Below are positions 62,054-64,000 of a DNA stretch of 64,000 bases, piece by piece. The stretch spans positions 62,001 through 126,000 of the forward strand of contig JAFGOZ010000390.1 of NCBI GenBank assembly GCA_016926235.1, in the 5' to 3' direction. The stretch's first letter is position 1; every line of letters starts with the position of its first letter. The DNA comes from Bacteroidales bacterium (lineage in GTDB: Bacteria; Bacteroidota; Bacteroidia; Bacteroidales; UBA10428). The position numbers and the translations under genes are program-made. The notes beneath the pieces were generated by a model that saw only the letters and a program-made list of their open reading frames with translations, was not told the origin of the DNA and did not search any database.

Positions 62054-64000
62054 TTAGGATTTTCGACCAAGATTTCTAAAATTTTTAATAATTATCTCAA
62101 AATCACTATTAATAGTATAATTCTTGGCATAGTTAATATTTGCTCTGTCAATTATTTCTTTTTGGTCAACAGTACGACTAAATATATCAAGAGGTGTTAG
62201 TATTCCCTTTCTGATTTTAGGTAGATTTGCCGGTTGGTTTGAGTTTGTTATTAAAAAACCAACCCATGTATAATATCCAAGTAAAACTTTAAGAGAATTT
62301 GAAATTAATCCCAAAGGTCTTTTCATAAAAAACATTAATATCGGCGATAGTAAGAGTAACAATATGGCTAGAATGATATCAAGCAAACGTTTGCTCCTTT
62401 TTTTTATGGGTTTTGTTATTGCATCAAAGTTTATTATATATAATTCTCCAGCTGTATGTATGGAACTACTGCCGATTATGGAAATACTTTCGGGAGGTGC
62501 AATTTTATATTCTATATTGGTTTGTGATAGTTGTAACATGTTCCGGATTATTTCCTGGGCCGGAATATCTTTAGCACAAAATACCAGTTCATCCACTTTG
62601 TGTATTTGTATTATTTCATTTAATTGTGCAATATGTCCTAAGTAGTCGCCGTGTGTGTCTAGTTTGTTAATGCTTACAAATCCAAGTACTTCATGTTTTA
62701 TTTGTGTTTGGCGGATCAGGTCAAGTACTCTTTTTGCTTCGGCAGATTCTCCAATAATTACTATTTTTTTCTTTTTACTACCTTCAATTTCAAACGATTT
62801 CAAACCTGATACATGAAAAAATATGCGTACTGCGGGAAGAATTAATATTACCCAACAAGATCCTAAGATGGTTATTGCTCTTGAATAACGAAGTGTTTCG
62901 GGTAACAAGGCGTAAATGACAAGAGCCAGGACCGTTCCGGCTAAACTTCCTTTTAAAGTATTTGTTAGTTTTAAGGGTTTTTCATATCCGCCTGCAATGT
63001 AAAGTGATGTAAGCCAGACAAATAAATAAATTGGGACAATGATATATACAAATTGCATTGGATATGCTGATGAAATCTCATACTTATACTTGGCATATAA
63101 AGGGATAAGCAAAAGGAACCCTGAATACATTGCTATGATATCTATTAGAGGCAAGAATGAATTGTGAAGAAACCTCTTTAATATGGATAATGACGCTCTG
63201 AAATAGATGGCCATATTTATCAGGAAGGAGAAAGTTTTTGCATTTTTTTTAGAGAAATGCTTTCGGGCAAATATGATCATTGCATTATAAAAGACGAATA
63301 CGTAGTTAACAGAACTTTTTTTTGTGCTTTCTCCCTTATAATGTATGATCGTTGTTTTCGGGAAGTAATAATTGGAATATCCTGCCTTTATTATTCTGTA
63401 TGACAGGTCAATGTCTTCACCATACATAAAAAAGTCTTCGTCAAGAAGTCCTGATTTGTCAAGCGCTTCCCTACGTATAAACATAAAAGCGCCAGATAAC
63501 ACATCCACTTTGTGTGTTTCATCTTTGTCAAGAAATCCCAAATGGTAGCGACCAAATACCTTTGATTTTGGAAAAAGTTTTGAGAGGCCAAAAATTTTAC
63601 TAAAAGCTACAAAAGGGGTTGGTAATGAGCGCTTTGATTCTGGCAGAAAATTTCCTTTACCATCAATCATTTTAACACCTATTGATCCGGCATCAGGATG
63701 AGTTTCCATGAATTGGATGCATTTGATAAAAGTGTCTTCTTCAACCACTGTATCCGGATTAAGCAGAAGTACATATTTTCCGGTCGCTTGTTTTATTGCC
63801 TGGTTATTCGCTTTAGAAAAGCCCTGGTTATTTTCGTTTTCAATTAATACTACTTCCGGGAATTTTTGCCTGATAAGGGAACAAGAACCGTCAACAGAGT
63901 TATTGTCAACAACAAAAACTTCATGGTCAATAGATTTCGCAGCCTGCTGAACAGAGTGCAAACATTGTTCAATAAAATGTTTTACATTATAGTTAACTAT
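62054..64000 (-). CDS. GT2 glycosyltransferase fused to a degenerate sugar-phosphate transferase, N-terminus outside window
   Basis: The frame has no start inside the window: upstream of the TTG at 63961 it continues as IVNYNVKHFIEQC to position 64000, the normal beginning of a GT2 rhamnosyltransferase-like domain. That domain holds VVDNNSVDGS, LLLNPDTVVEED (DXD-like) and EDIDLSYRIIKAG. About five membrane helices follow (~270-400), then a Rossmann-like segment (KKKIVIIGESAEAKRVLD ... ISIIGSSSIHTAGELYI) typical of polyprenyl glycosylphosphotransferases. The C-terminal part begins like their catalytic domain (KRSKRLLDIILAIL) but lacks the KFRTM-type catalytic stretch, so that half is probably inactive. 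Surface polysaccharide role inferred. Confidence 0.8.
   Translation of the reverse strand: MVNYNVKHFIEQCLHSVQQAAKSIDHEVFVVDNNSVDGSCSLIRQKFPEVVLIENENNQGFSKANNQAIKQATGKYVLLLNPDTVVEEDTFIKCIQFMETHPDAGSIGVKMIDGKGNFLPESKRSLPTPFVAFSKIFGLSKLFPKSKVFGRYHLGFLDKDETHKVDVLSGAFMFIRREALDKSGLLDEDFFMYGEDIDLSYRIIKAGYSNYYFPKTTIIHYKGESTKKSSVNYVFVFYNAMIIFARKHFSKKNAKTFSFLINMAIYFRASLSILKRFLHNSFLPLIDIIAMYSGFLLLIPLYAKYKYEISSAYPMQFVYIIVPIYLFVWLTSLYIAGGYEKPLKLTNTLKGSLAGTVLALVIYALLPETLRYSRAITILGSCWVILILPAVRIFFHVSGLKSFEIEGSKKKKIVIIGESAEAKRVLDLIRQTQIKHEVLGFVSINKLDTHGDYLGHIAQLNEIIQIHKVDELVFCAKDIPAQEIIRNMLQLSQTNIEYKIAPPESISIIGSSSIHTAGELYIINFDAITKPIKKRSKRLLDIILAILLLLLSPILMFFMKRPLGLISNSLKVLLGYYTWVGFLITNSNQPANLPKIRKGILTPLDIFSRTVDQKEIIDRANINYAKNYTINSDFEIIIKNFRNLGRKS

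Overview
The window reads as chromosome from a Bacteroidota (Bacteroidetes) bacterium, probably a free-living member of the Bacteroidales/Marinilabiliales type. The grounds are AT-rich DNA, C-terminal type IX secretion (T9SS) sorting tails, a textbook Bacteroidetes promoter (TTTG-N19-TATATTTG) before the HU gene, A-rich leaders with few Shine-Dalgarno sites, TPR/LytS and propeller-type hybrid sensor kinases, DUF5777/YceI and SiaB-type proteins, and the futalosine-pathway gene mqnA. Placement below phylum is inference. Layout: 1-1557 is the 5' part of a secreted FG-GAP propeller protein. 1674-4489 is a LytTR regulator with its TPR sensor kinase. 4676-8341 is a phosphate uptake set, pstB-pstA-pstC and a PstS-like binding protein, and 8635-10243 is a NarL/NarX-like two-component pair. 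10552-12403 holds a nucleoside hydrolase fused to an FmdE domain and a small membrane protein. 12454-13926 is an SH3 lipoprotein. 13927-14692 is a gene-free cluster of palindromes, followed by an ECF sigma factor paired with a membrane protein that has an internal duplication and a T9SS tail (14693-16904). The most unusual non-coding stretch is 16905-18150: a degenerate 41/42-bp tandem array interrupted by two copies of one palindrome, then GCTAAAGC-type palindromes, then a 5' leader full of small inverted repeats. It precedes a pectin/arabinan cassette of a PL1 pectate lyase, a beta-helix protein and a GH43 enzyme (18151-24188). Each of these has a ricin-type lectin module and a T9SS tail, and the two enzymes carry nearly the same C-terminal half. 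A 57-residue lipoprotein (24460-24633), pyruvate kinase and a propeller hybrid histidine kinase follow. From 30317 to 57996 genes are mostly housekeeping: DUF4139 protein, mqnA, purB with an MsbA-like exporter and a glycosyltransferase, tRNA-Ser(UGA) beside a 138-bp imperfect hairpin, HU, a TrmH-type methyltransferase, a LytTR regulator with a class III aminotransferase, htpG, a class I aminotransferase, a lone receiver protein, an M48 protease, methylglyoxal synthase, a duplicated SiaB-like ATPase, mltG, a receiver/PEP-binding protein next to glutamate dehydrogenase, two lipoproteins, and a DUF5777-YceI-OB-fold group. The right end (58003-64000) has a 1140-residue PD40 protein with seven ~66-residue helical repeats and a C-terminal membrane anchor, and a truncated GT2 glycosyltransferase fused to a degenerate sugar-phosphate transferase. 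Functional links: the three secreted carbohydrate-active proteins form a pectin/arabinan degradation unit whose lectin and sorting modules look copied between genes, and the hybrid kinase two genes away is a candidate sensor. Carbon and nitrogen nodes (pyruvate kinase, methylglyoxal synthase, PEP-binding protein, glutamate dehydrogenase) are scattered through the window rather than forming one pathway. I found no CRISPR array, rRNA operon, intact transposase, prophage or recognisable anti-phage system. The best candidates for something undescribed are the 41-bp array, the tRNA-adjacent hairpin, the sigma/T9SS pair and the helical-repeat protein.
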